Positions 33,636-42,019 of a DNA stretch of 64,000 bases are shown here, piece by piece (position 1 is the first letter of the stretch; the number at the start of each line of letters is the position of its first letter). This DNA comes from Methylomarinum sp965277025 (lineage in GTDB: Bacteria > Pseudomonadota > Gammaproteobacteria > Methylococcales > Methylomonadaceae), in the NCBI GenBank assembly GCA_965277025.1, contig OZ255706.1:2232001-2296000 (forward strand), written 5' to 3'. Below the pieces are notes generated by a model. That model searched no databases. It had not been told where the DNA came from and saw only the letters and a list, made by a program, of their open reading frames with translations. Position numbers and translations under genes: made by a program.

Positions 33636-35211
33636 CAGGGCCACGTCATCTAATCCGATAACCCACTGACAAACCTGCACTATTGGATAATTGCTGGACG
33701 TTCACCTCAGATCATGCTTGAATTCAATCACCATGATCGAAGTGGATTTACCATGATCCCTGCCGCTGTCCGATGTCATCGTGCGACCGATACAGCGCCA
33801 TGAGCGGGCGCGCCACTGGCTGCGCCACCCGATCCCTCATCCCGATTGGAGCACACCGATGCAGAAGATCAATCTGAGCGACCTGGAGATGGCCCGGTTG
33901 CGCGAACAGCTGGGCCGCTTACCCGAACCCCGCGGTGGACGCCGTCAGCTGCACCCCCTGCCGACGGTGCTGACCATCGCCCTGGCGGCCACCCTGGCCG
34001 GCGCCCGGGGCTATCTGGCCATCAGTGAGTACGCCGCCCGCCTGACCCGGACGCAGCTCAAGCGCCTGCGGGCCTATTTCGATCGCAGACAGCAACGCTT
34101 CGTCGCCCCCTCCGAGCCCACCTTCCGCCGCGTGCTCCAGCAGGTGGATCCGGTGGCGCTGGAGCAGGCCTTTTCCGCCTGGGTCCAGGCCAGCGCCCCG
34201 GCCGACGAACCCCTGGCCATCGACGGCAAGACCCTCAAGGGCGCTCGCCGGGGCGATGGCCGCCAGACGCACCTGCTCGCCGCCCTGTTCCCTCGGCAGG
34301 GCACCGTCCTGGCACAGCGCGCGGTCGAGACCAAGAGTAATGAGATCCCGGCCCTGCGGGAGCTGCTCGATCCCCTCTCCATCGAGGGGCGTGTGGTCAC
34401 CGCCGATGCGCTCCACACCCAACGCGAGACCGCCCGCTTCCTGGTCGAGGAAAAGGGCGCGCACTACCTGTTCACGGTCAAGGACAACCAGAAAACCCTG
34501 GCCAACGATCTCAAGGCTTTCGACCGGGAATCCATTCCCCCCTGAGCACACCACGGTGGACAAGGGACACGGTCGGATCGAGCAGCGCACCCTTCGCACC
34601 ACCGTTGCGCTCAATGCCTATCTCGATTTCCCCCATGTGGGCCAGGTCTGCCGGATCGAACGCCAGGTCACCGTGTCCAAGACCGGCAGGACACGCACAG
34701 AACAGATCTTCTGCATCACTGATCTCACCCCGGAACAGGCCGACCCCGGGCAACTGCTGGCCCTCAACCGGGGGCACTGGAGTATCGAGAACCGCCTCCA
34801 TTGGGTCCGCGATGTCACGTTCGATGAGGACCGCTGCCAGGTTCGAAAGGGCCATGGCCCCCCAGGTGCTCGCCTGCCTGCGAAACGCCGTCATCGGCCT
34901 GCTGCGTCGCCTGATCCGTCAGCCGCGGCAATCCATCGCCAGCATGATCCGCCATTTTGCGGCCCATCCTGCGCAGGCGCTCGCTGTCTTCCTGCGCTGA
35001 CACGGCCGGCCCAGGTCGTCATCGGGGCCGACGGTGATCGGCCAGGCCCCGGTATGGCCAATGACCATGGCGAACTGCCATTCGGCGGCTTTTTGCAGCC
35101 CAATCGACCGAATATCCCGCTTCAAGCCGGGAAACCTCACTACGCCAAGGCCCTGGATCAGGCTGGTTAAGGTGTGGCCGGGGGAGAGGCGATTTAGATG
35201 ACGTCGTCCTG
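33636..35211 (+). mobile_element. ISAs1-family element 2 (GC-rich)
   Basis: A 1,576-bp element has ends CAGGgccACGTCATCTAA and CAGGacgACGTCATCTAA (inverted) and a perfect 10-bp duplication GAGAAAAAGG at 33626-33635 and 35212-35221. It is clearly richer in G and C than the AT-leaning sequence on both sides. About 210 bp between the transposase end and the right terminal repeat are also GC-rich and contain no further gene I can support. Confidence 0.88.
33859..35000 (+). pseudogene. ISAs1-family transposase, two frameshifts
   Basis: Read across three frames this gives a full ISAs1 transposase: MQKINLSDLEMARLREQLG, PLAIDGKTLKGARR (first Asp), RVVTADALHTQRET (second Asp), then, after a shift near 34535-34545 in a C-run, EHTTVDKGHGRIEQRT and GHWSIENRLHWVRDVTFDED. 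A second shift near 34855, also in a C-run, leads to APQVLACLRNAVIGLLRR, ending at 35000. Both shifts are in homopolymers, so base-calling error is possible. As given, the gene is inactive. Confidence 0.85.
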
Positions 35212-35282
35212 GAGAAAAAGGTGAAAAGGTGGTAAATTACGTCTATTATAATGATATTTATTGATATTACTGGAAAACCAAC

Positions 35283-36626
35283 GTGCTGAGAAAAATTGTA
35301 TTTGCTTTTACTTTCCTTATGGTGGGCGTTTCCGCCGCAAATGCACAGAATTTACTGGAAATTTATCAACTGGCGAAAGATAACGAACCTGAATTCCGCG
35401 CCGCTTATTTAATTCAGTTCGCCACCGCCGAATCCAAATCGCAAAGTATCGCCCGCATGCTACCGTTAATTTCCGCAAAAGGAAAAAGTGGTCGAAACCG
35501 CTTAAACAGTAAAAAACGCACCTATCAGGGATCCGGGGTGCAAAACTATTGGTCCCATACATTTGACGTCAATTTGACCCAACCGGTTTTTCATTGGGAA
35601 CACTGGGTGCAGCTCGATCAGTCCGAGAATCAGATTGCACATGCTGAAGCGCAATTCCAGGCGCAAAACCAGACATTGATGTTGCAAGTAACAGAAGCCT
35701 ATTTCAATATTTTATCGGCGCAAGACACATTGACTTTTGCCGAGGCGGAAAAAACCGCGATTGGCAAACAATTGGAACAAGCTCAGCAACTTTTTGAAGT
35801 GGGTTTGATTCCCATTACCGATGTTTATGAAGCACAAGCAGGCTTTGATGTAGCCACCGCCAATGTCATCGATGCGGCCAATCAAGTCGATAATGAAAAA
35901 GAATATTTACGGGAATTGATTGGCCATCATGAAAAGGAACTGGACCTTCTGGCTGAGGAAATGCCTCTGGTCCATCCTGAACCCACTGATTTGAATGCCT
36001 GGTCGAAAACGGCCGAAAACAATAATTTCAATATTATCGCCCAATTGAACCAGACTGAACTCGCACGGAAAGATATTGCCTTGCAGCGCAGTGGTCATTT
36101 ACCCACCCTGGATATCGTCGTCAGTTATGGTGTCAGTGATGTGAACAGCACCTCTGGTCTGCGTGGTAATACGCTAAGCGTTGGCTTGCAATTAAATGTT
36201 CCGATTTTTGAAGGCGGCGCGGTTTATTCTCGAACCAAACAGGCCGAATTTGTTTTCAAAAAAGAAAAGGAAAATCTCATCAAGGTGAAACGTACTGTTA
36301 TTCGCTATGTTAAAAATGCCTATCGTGGTGTGCTGACCAGCATCAGTCGTGTCAAGGCATTGAAAGCTGCGGTTAAATCAGCAGAAAGTGCGCTGGAAGC
36401 CACAGAAGCCGGGTTTGAAGTCGGTACGCGAACCATGGTGGATGTATTGACCGAACAACGCAATCTGTTTCGGGTAAAACGGGATTACGCCCGCAGCCGT
36501 TATGATTATCTGGTTAACACGATCCGGCTGAAAAATGCGGCGGGCAGCTTGTCTGAAGCCGATATGGAAAGCATCAATAAATTTTTAGTACCAGCGCCTG
36601 AAGCCACCGAAAGCGCTTCAAACTGA
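35283..36626 (+). CDS. tolC: TolC-family outer membrane channel protein
   Basis: This 447-residue outer membrane efflux protein has a signal peptide (MLRKIVFAFTFLMVGVSAANA), then two homologous halves of long helices typical of TolC: NLLEIYQLAKDNEPEFRAA begins the first repeat, and QAQQLFEVGLIPITDVYEAQAGFD and TEAGFEVGTRTMVDVLTEQRNL are the paired repeat motifs. The start codon is GTG 35283. It is the tunnel for type I secretion or tripartite efflux and could serve the HlyD/ABC system at 41005-47146, though that system is damaged. Two IS elements lie upstream in its promoter region. Confidence 0.9.
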   Translation: MLRKIVFAFTFLMVGVSAANAQNLLEIYQLAKDNEPEFRAAYLIQFATAESKSQSIARMLPLISAKGKSGRNRLNSKKRTYQGSGVQNYWSHTFDVNLTQPVFHWEHWVQLDQSENQIAHAEAQFQAQNQTLMLQVTEAYFNILSAQDTLTFAEAEKTAIGKQLEQAQQLFEVGLIPITDVYEAQAGFDVATANVIDAANQVDNEKEYLRELIGHHEKELDLLAEEMPLVHPEPTDLNAWSKTAENNNFNIIAQLNQTELARKDIALQRSGHLPTLDIVVSYGVSDVNSTSGLRGNTLSVGLQLNVPIFEGGAVYSRTKQAEFVFKKEKENLIKVKRTVIRYVKNAYRGVLTSISRVKALKAAVKSAESALEATEAGFEVGTRTMVDVLTEQRNLFRVKRDYARSRYDYLVNTIRLKNAAGSLSEADMESINKFLVPAPEATESASN

Positions 36627-37358
36627 TTTAATCGCCGTCACCAGCGCATTGACCTGCTGACGACGATGGGTGATTTCAATCGACTGAAAACCCTGTTTTG
36701 CCAATTGCTTTAATGCAGGCGTTTCCCGCATTACATGGTTTTCAGATTTATCGCTGAATAAATGCACAATCCAATGCTCCAGAATATCCAGCCTGCCCAG
36801 TTCGGTGAGCACCGAAAAATAGTCCTGCACTTCTTGTTGAATCAAACGGGTATGAGCATTCACATCATCCAGGCCATAACGGTCGCCATTGACGAACAAA
36901 CCCCCGGGTTTCAGTACCCGGTGAATTTCACCAATCACTTCTTCCCGGTAAGCGTGCTCAAAGTTATGCAAGGTATAGGCGCTGGCGACGATATCGAAAC
37001 TGGCTTCGCTGCTGTTTTTCAGCGCAGTTAAAATATCATTTAATTGTAACGTCAAGCGGTCTGTTCGCAGCCATTTATCAAGACTTTGGCGCGCCTGTTT
37101 TTGCATGGTGTCGGCATTGTCGATAGAGATAATGTGAAGATTTTCAGCGGCATTCAATAAAGCCAGCGTGGTGATGCCGCTGCCGCCACCTAACTCCAGA
37201 GCGGACAAGGGAGTTGTTTTATCCTGACAAAAGCGACTGACCGATTCGCCAACCAAATGACTCATTTTGGCCGCTAACGGACAAATGCGTTTTAAAAGGT
37301 CATATTCCTGTCCGATAATGCCCGAAAACATGGATTCGTTAGCAGGCGATGCGGTCAT
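36618..37358 (-). CDS. SAM-dependent methyltransferase
   Basis: A ~246-residue class I methyltransferase has motif I LELGGGSGITTLALL (SAM binding), acidic residue after strand 2 in IISIDNADTM, SFDIVASAYTLHNF (motif IV region) and HRVLKPGGLFVNGD (motif V/VI). Substrate unknown. ATG 37358 overlaps the DUF1244 stop as ATGA and is preferred over upstream in-frame starts, which lie inside that gene. The 3' end overlaps the end of tolC by 9 bp, tail to tail. Confidence 0.82.
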   Translation of the reverse strand: MTASPANESMFSGIIGQEYDLLKRICPLAAKMSHLVGESVSRFCQDKTTPLSALELGGGSGITTLALLNAAENLHIISIDNADTMQKQARQSLDKWLRTDRLTLQLNDILTALKNSSEASFDIVASAYTLHNFEHAYREEVIGEIHRVLKPGGLFVNGDRYGLDDVNAHTRLIQQEVQDYFSVLTELGRLDILEHWIVHLFSDKSENHVMRETPALKQLAKQGFQSIEITHRRQQVNALVTAIKSV

Positions 37359-37660
37359 GCTTCTTGCTTTTTTGCTTGCTTTTGCTGACAGGCTTCCAGT
37401 TGTTCCGGGGTGGCCGGCAGTTGATACTTTTCCTTCCATTCGGAATAAGGCATGCCATAGATAATTTCTCTGGCCGCTTCATAATCGATATCGACGCCCT
37501 GCTCTTTTGCGCCTTCGACATACCATTTAGCCAGACAATTCCGGCAAAAATCGGCTAAAATCATCAGATCGATATTTTGGACTTCAGTATGATGTTGTAA
37601 ATGATTGACCAGTTTTCTGAAAGCAGCCGCTTCAAATTCTTCTCTTTTGTCAGCAGACAT
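37355..37660 (-). CDS. DUF1244 family protein
   Basis: This 101-residue protein contains the diagnostic stretch VQNIDLMILADFCRNCLAKWYVEG (given in part), in which CRNC is invariant, and YGMPYSEWKEKYQLPAT. DUF1244 proteins are small, helical, widespread in proteobacteria and without an assigned function. The C-terminal Lys/Gln-rich tail (QQKQAKKQEA) is variable. Forms a two-gene unit with the methyltransferase. Confidence 0.9.
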   Translation of the reverse strand: MSADKREEFEAAAFRKLVNHLQHHTEVQNIDLMILADFCRNCLAKWYVEGAKEQGVDIDYEAAREIIYGMPYSEWKEKYQLPATPEQLEACQQKQAKKQEA

Positions 37661-37772
37661 TATGATTCCCCATTTGAAAAACCGCTATTTTAGCAGAAAG
37701 CGGTTGCTTGACCATGTACATTCATTGGTTTAGGTTCTACAATGACTTATCAACTTTCAGTGTTTTAAAACA

Positions 37773-38063
37773 ATGAAAATTTCCTCCACTTCAGTGCAAA
37801 TTGTCACGGCTAAGACGGTTTTAAGGCCGAGTGAAGATAATGGTCGTCGGGAACCAATTCGCGTCAATTCAGACAAAGATGGGCAAAAGGCTTCTTACCG
37901 TATTGAAAAGGTGGATTTAAGGCGGCTGGACAAAAACCAGCTATTCATTAAAAAACGGACAGATTTTGAACCGATAGATTTCAAACACCAAAAAGCGCTG
38001 AAAACCTATCAAAATACTTATTTTCAACAAGCGCTCATACCCAGTATCGATTTATACGTTTAA
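37773..38063 (+). CDS. Hypothetical small basic protein
   Basis: A 96-residue protein not recognised. It starts MKISSTSVQIVTAKTVLRP, is rich in Lys, Arg and Gln, and has no signal peptide, membrane segment or cysteine. The opening MKISSTS resembles starts of proteins in the DUF5610 group, one of which may be encoded at 61503. It stands alone upstream of yciB, 15 bp from it. Confidence 0.55.
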   Translation: MKISSTSVQIVTAKTVLRPSEDNGRREPIRVNSDKDGQKASYRIEKVDLRRLDKNQLFIKKRTDFEPIDFKHQKALKTYQNTYFQQALIPSIDLYV

Positions 38064-38078
38064 CTACACACTAAAAAC

Positions 38079-38630
38079 ATGAAACAACTGTTCGAATTTA
38101 TCCCCATCATTTTATTTTTTATCGCATATAAACTTTATGATATTTACGTCGCCACCGCGGTTGTTATTGTTGCGACACTCATTCAAGTCAGCCTGACCTG
38201 GATTATTTACAAGAAAGTGGAAAAAATGCAATGGATAACCCTGGCCTTGATTGTTGTCATGGGGGGAGCGACTATTTATTTGCGTGATGAGAACTTCATC
38301 AAATGGAAACTGACCATCATCGAGTGGTTGTTTGGTGCGGTTTTTTTAGGCAGCCAGTTTATTGGACAACAACCACTCGTTCAACGCATGATGGGTGCGA
38401 ACCTGGAATTACCTGATAATATCTGGCGACGCTTGAATTTGTTATGGGCTGGTTTTTTTATCATGGTGGGCAGTATTAATTTATATGTTATGCATGCTTA
38501 CAATACTGATGATTGGGTGATGTTCAAAACCTTCATCGTGCCCGGCATGATGCTGGTCTTTATCATACTGCAAATGATTTACCTGTATCGCTATATTCCT
38601 GAAACCACCGTTGAACCGGAGGAAGACTGA
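38079..38630 (+). CDS. yciB: Inner membrane septation protein A (YciB)
   Basis: A 183-residue YciB/IspZ protein with five membrane segments and the family opening MKQLFEFIPIILFFIAYKLYDIYVAT (in part), followed by GGATIYLRDENFIKWKLTI and QPLVQRMMGANLELPD. Involved in cell envelope integrity and division. ATG 38079. Its stop overlaps the yciI start. Confidence 0.95.
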   Translation: MKQLFEFIPIILFFIAYKLYDIYVATAVVIVATLIQVSLTWIIYKKVEKMQWITLALIVVMGGATIYLRDENFIKWKLTIIEWLFGAVFLGSQFIGQQPLVQRMMGANLELPDNIWRRLNLLWAGFFIMVGSINLYVMHAYNTDDWVMFKTFIVPGMMLVFIILQMIYLYRYIPETTVEPEED

Positions 38631-38793
38631 TGCTCTATGCGATCATTTGCGAAGACCATGTCGGCAGCCTGATTGTGGCGGAGTTTCCTTCTTTGGAAGA
38701 AGCCAGACTTTGGGCGGATGCGATCCCTATCAAAAAGCCGGTGTGTATAAAAATGTCACTGTCAAACCATTTAAACAGGTGTTACCTCAATGA
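38630..38793 (+). pseudogene. yciI: YciI-family protein, internally deleted and frameshifted
   Basis: ATG 38630 opens MLYAIICED, the normal YciI start, but jumps directly to HVGSLIVAEFPSLEEARLWAD. The expected ~45 residues in between, including the conserved R-x-x-H-L and G-x-L segments, are missing. One base is then lost within GCGGATGCGATCCC, so the rest (DPYQKAGVYKNVTVKPFK) is in another frame and ends at 38793. Two independent lesions. Position between yciB and bolA is the standard one. Confidence 0.85.
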
Positions 38794-39068
38794 CCGTAGA
38801 AACTATTAAAGAAAAACTGAACCATTCGCTCAATCCGGAAAGTCTGGATGTTTTGGATAACAGTGCCGCCCACGCCGGCCATGCTGGCGCTCAAAGTGGT
38901 GGTGGTCATTATCATGTAACCATAATAGCTGAAGCCTTTGACGGCAAATCACTGGTGCAACGCCATCAACTTATTTATAAAGCCTTGGGCAATCTGATGA
39001 AACAAGAAATTCACGCCCTGGGCATTACTGCTTTAACCCCTTCGGAAAATACAAAAGGAAATTTATAA
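38790..39068 (+). CDS. bolA: BolA family protein
   Basis: A 92-residue BolA protein: TIKEKLNHSLNPESLDVLDN, then GGGHYHVTIIAEAFDGKSL and QRHQLIYKALGNLMKQEIHALGI (in part), with the conserved RH-x-x-IY. BolA proteins bind monothiol glutaredoxins and [2Fe-2S] clusters. An inserted Ala/Gly/His-rich loop (AAHAGHAGAQSGGGHYH) is typical of environmental family members. It overlaps the parvulin gene by one base. Confidence 0.93.
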   Translation: MTVETIKEKLNHSLNPESLDVLDNSAAHAGHAGAQSGGGHYHVTIIAEAFDGKSLVQRHQLIYKALGNLMKQEIHALGITALTPSENTKGNL

Positions 39069-40231
39069 TGAAAAAAACCCTACTTCTTCCCTTACTATTA
39101 GCCAGTACAACATTACTGGTTGGTTGTATCGAACAGAAAAATGGTAACTCAGCTACGTCCGGTCCGACCGTTAAAAAAGAAGACGCTGTCGCTGTGGTCA
39201 ATGGTCATTACATCAGCAAACAGTCTCTGGATGATTTAAAACAACAAATCGCCAAACGCGCTCCAGGTCAGAAGATCCCCGAGAAACAGTTACTGGAAGA
39301 ATTGATTCGCCGGGAATTAATCGTCGAAAAAGCGACCCAGGAAGGCTTGGATAAAACACCCGAATTCCAGGCTAAAATGAATGAAGTCAGAACTTCATTA
39401 CTGACCCAGCTTTATTTGCAGGATTATTTAAAAAAGCATCCAGTAACCGAGGAAGAATTAAAAGCTGAATATGATGCCATGATCGGCCAACAAGGCGGCA
39501 CTGAGTATAAAGCCCGTCATATTCTGGTCAAATCAAAAGAAGATGCTGAAAAAATTATTGCAGAACTCAATAAAGGTGCTGATTTTGCCGAGCTGGCCAA
39601 GAAGAAATCTACCGGCCCTTCTGCCTCTCAAGGTGGTGATTTAGGTTGGTTCACGGCCGACAGAATGGTCAAACCATTCTCGGATGCCGTTGCCGCATTG
39701 GAAGATGGTAAATATACTACCGAGCCTGTAAAAACACGTTTTGGCTGGCATGTCATTCTGCGTGAAAAATCCAGAAAACAGACACCGCCACCATTGGAAG
39801 CGGTCAAACAGCAGCTTGAGCCTATGTTGCAACGTAAAAAAATTCAGCAAATGCTGGAAGACTTGAAAAACGAGGCCAAGGTTGAAATCTTGTTGCCGGA
39901 AGAAGCAAAACCGATAACACCTCCTTCCATTGAACAGCAAAAAGAAGCAGCCACTGCGCCTGCTGGAGACAACAAACCTGCAGAAGCGGTTAGCAACAAG
40001 GTTGAAGAAACGGCGGATAAAGCTAAACAAACAGCAGCTGATGTCGTGGATTCGGCCAAACAGTCAACTGAAAAAGCGGCCAATGCGGTTGCTGATGTAG
40101 TGGAAAAAGTCAAAAAAGTCGCAGCAGAGTCAGCCGATAGCGCCAAACAAACAGCCACGGATGCGGCAGAGCCGGCTAAACAATCGGCCGAAAAAGTCTC
40201 TGATAGCGTAAAAGCCATTACAGGACAGTAA
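39068..40231 (+). CDS. Peptidyl-prolyl cis-trans isomerase, parvulin type, lipoprotein with repeat tail
   Basis: This 387-residue protein starts with a lipoprotein signal (LLASTTLLVGC; Cys about residue 20). A SurA_N-like helical domain (LLEELIRRELIVEKATQEG) and one parvulin domain (YKARHILVKSKEDAEKII; SQGGDLGWFTADRMVKPFSDA) follow. After residue ~280 there is an unusual tail of about 100 residues rich in Ala, Lys, Asp and Val with repeated SAKQSTEKA and SAKQTATDA units, similar to LEA-type or phasin-like helices. Probably a periplasmic folding factor. A strong hairpin follows. Confidence 0.88.
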   Translation: MKKTLLLPLLLASTTLLVGCIEQKNGNSATSGPTVKKEDAVAVVNGHYISKQSLDDLKQQIAKRAPGQKIPEKQLLEELIRRELIVEKATQEGLDKTPEFQAKMNEVRTSLLTQLYLQDYLKKHPVTEEELKAEYDAMIGQQGGTEYKARHILVKSKEDAEKIIAELNKGADFAELAKKKSTGPSASQGGDLGWFTADRMVKPFSDAVAALEDGKYTTEPVKTRFGWHVILREKSRKQTPPPLEAVKQQLEPMLQRKKIQQMLEDLKNEAKVEILLPEEAKPITPPSIEQQKEAATAPAGDNKPAEAVSNKVEETADKAKQTAADVVDSAKQSTEKAANAVADVVEKVKKVAAESADSAKQTATDAAEPAKQSAEKVSDSVKAITGQ

Positions 40232-40241
40232 TTCTCCACAA

Positions 40242-40280
40242 ATTCAAGCCTTGTTTTCAAAACAAGGCTTGAATCTTTCT
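40242..40280 (+). terminator. Rho-independent terminator after the parvulin gene
   Basis: A perfect 16-bp inverted repeat (ATTCAAGCCTTGTTTT and its complement around one base) is followed by CTTTCT. It ends the yciB-bolA-ppi series. Confidence 0.8.
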
Positions 40281-40389
40281 CCCCCACCCCTCATTATCAA
40301 TTTGTATTTACAGCAGATGAATGAGAGGGGCATCAGGTTTTCTTATTCATGCTGTGTTCGATTTATTTAAAAAAAGATAGGAGCGCACA

Positions 40390-40923
40390 ATGAATACAGT
40401 TTATGAAGACCCAAGCGAAAAAGTGATTTCTCGAATTAAACTCAGTGGAATTTTATTGATGGCGCTGGGGGTATTGGGAATCTTTGTTCCTCAATTGATG
40501 TCTTTGTTTGTCGAAGGCTTTCTAGCCGCCATGATGTTGATCGGTGGGGGAATTTCAGTTTATCACACCTATTATTTTAATCGGGCAAGTATTACCGATT
40601 GGCTTAAGCCGCTCATTTTATTCGTCGGTGGTTTGTTATTACTAATTTATCCCAGTTCGGGCGTCGCCGCCATTATTTTGATGGTCTCGTTTTATTTTTT
40701 TACCGACGCTTTCGCCAGTTTCGCGATGAGTTATGAACGTTACCCGGCGCCAGGATGGTTTTGGATGACGTTGAATGGCGTGCTGTCCACATTGCTGGCC
40801 TTTTTGATTTTAGTCGGCTGGCCAGAAAGCTCTTTGATGTTTTTGGGTATTTTTATCGCTATCAGTTTGATATTCGACGGACTGGTCCTATTTATGTTGT
40901 CTCGTTCATTAATGAATAGCTGA
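40390..40923 (+). CDS. HdeD/DUF308 family membrane protein
   Basis: A 177-residue protein with six predicted membrane segments in three pairs, including LSGILLMALGVLGIFVP, LILFVGGLLLLIYPSSGVA and FLGIFIAISLIFDGLVLFML. This is the DUF308/HdeD plan. HdeD is linked to acid resistance in E. coli, but the function here is unknown. A weak AGGAG lies before ATG 40390. Confidence 0.82.
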   Translation: MNTVYEDPSEKVISRIKLSGILLMALGVLGIFVPQLMSLFVEGFLAAMMLIGGGISVYHTYYFNRASITDWLKPLILFVGGLLLLIYPSSGVAAIILMVSFYFFTDAFASFAMSYERYPAPGWFWMTLNGVLSTLLAFLILVGWPESSLMFLGIFIAISLIFDGLVLFMLSRSLMNS

Positions 40924-40947
40924 TCAATCATACAGTAAACTTTGCCT

Positions 40948-40989
40948 GGAGGCTGTCGGATTATGGGTGATTCTACTACGACAGCCTCC
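40948..40989 (+). repeat. Palindromic repeat or terminator after DUF308 gene
   Basis: GGAGGCTGTCG and CGACAGCCTCC form an 11-bp stem around a 20-base loop. Related GTCGGAT and CTTCGACAGCC sequence occurs at 55524-55553, so this looks like a small dispersed element rather than a simple terminator. Confidence 0.5.
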
Positions 40990-41004
40990 TAAGGAATATT
41001 ATTC

Positions 41005-42019
41005 ATGTCAACTTCAGCCCGTCCCCGTCCTATATTGTTTATTTTGGCCATCCTGGTCATCTCCATTACGCTGTATTTGGTGTTTAAACAATCACCCAAT
41101 AATGATCGTATGACCTTGTATGGTAATATCGACATTCGCCAGGTGGAACTCAGTTTTCATGATCCTGAACACATCGCCAAAATCCTGGTTCAGGAAGGTG
41201 ATGAAGTCAAAAAGGACCAATTACTGGCCGTGCAGGATTTGGAACGCTTTCAATATCAACTGGAAAAGGCCAAAGCGCAAACCGAAGCGCAACATCAAAT
41301 TGTCTTGCGCCTGGTGCATGGATCAAGACCGGAAGAGATCCGCCGTCTGAGAGATGAAGTCAAGGCTTTGGAAGCTGAAGTCCTTTCTGATGAAAAGGAA
41401 TAAAACGCAAGTTGACGTCGGTTGAATCTGTCGACCGGGCTTATGCGAGACTGATCGCCAATCAGCAAAAACTGGCGGCGTTGAAAGAACAATATCGTCT
41501 GGCGGTCATTGGTCCAAGACAGGAAGATATCGCCCAGGCCAAGGCTTTATTGAAATCATTACAAAACGAGATGAAACTGGCTGAAAAAGCGTTTCGTGAC
41601 GCGCATTTGTATGCGCCAAATCCTGGCATTATTCAGGACCGGATATTGGAACCCGGCGACATGGCTGATTTGAAAACGCCTGTTTTGACCCTAGCCCTGA
41701 CTGAACCTCTGTGGGCCAGAGTCTATGTGCCTGAAAACCAATTAGGGCTTCTGAAATATGGCATGCCGGCCAGCATTCATTCCGACAGTTATCCCGATAA
41801 ATCTTATCATGGCTGGGTTGGCTTTATTTCACCCACGGCCGAGTTTACCCCAAAACGGTTGAAACGCCTGAGCTGCGCACCAGCCTGGTGTATCAGGTTC
41901 GCGTCTATGCCTGTAATCCCCAAAATGAATTGCGGCTTGGTATGCCGGTAACGGTCAATATCGATACGTTAAGCGATAAACGCATCACAAAAGCCACTGA
42001 GTGTCCTGAGCATTCATGA
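41005..42019 (+). pseudogene. HlyD-family membrane fusion protein, two frameshifts
   Basis: The frame from ATG 41005 gives a membrane anchor (ILFILAILVISITLYLVF), GNIDIRQVELSFHDP, and VQEGDEVKKDQLLAVQD (first lipoyl half), and stops at 41403 after VLSDEKE. One base is missing in GAATAAAACGC, and the next frame continues YKRKLTSVESVDRAYARL through LEPGDMADLKTPVLTLAL (second lipoyl half). A second missing A near 41850 shifts TPKTVETPELRTSLVYQVRV out of frame, but that frame runs to TGA 42019. It overlaps the ATPase gene by ATGA. Resembles YhiI/YbhG fusion proteins. Confidence 0.85.

Noticed and set aside
33919..34614. Long - strand open frames over the GC-rich ISAs1 element (up to 231 codons)
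   Set aside because: GC-rich coding DNA leaves few stops on the opposite strand. The + strand shows the conserved transposase motifs, and the - strand product has no recognisable domain.
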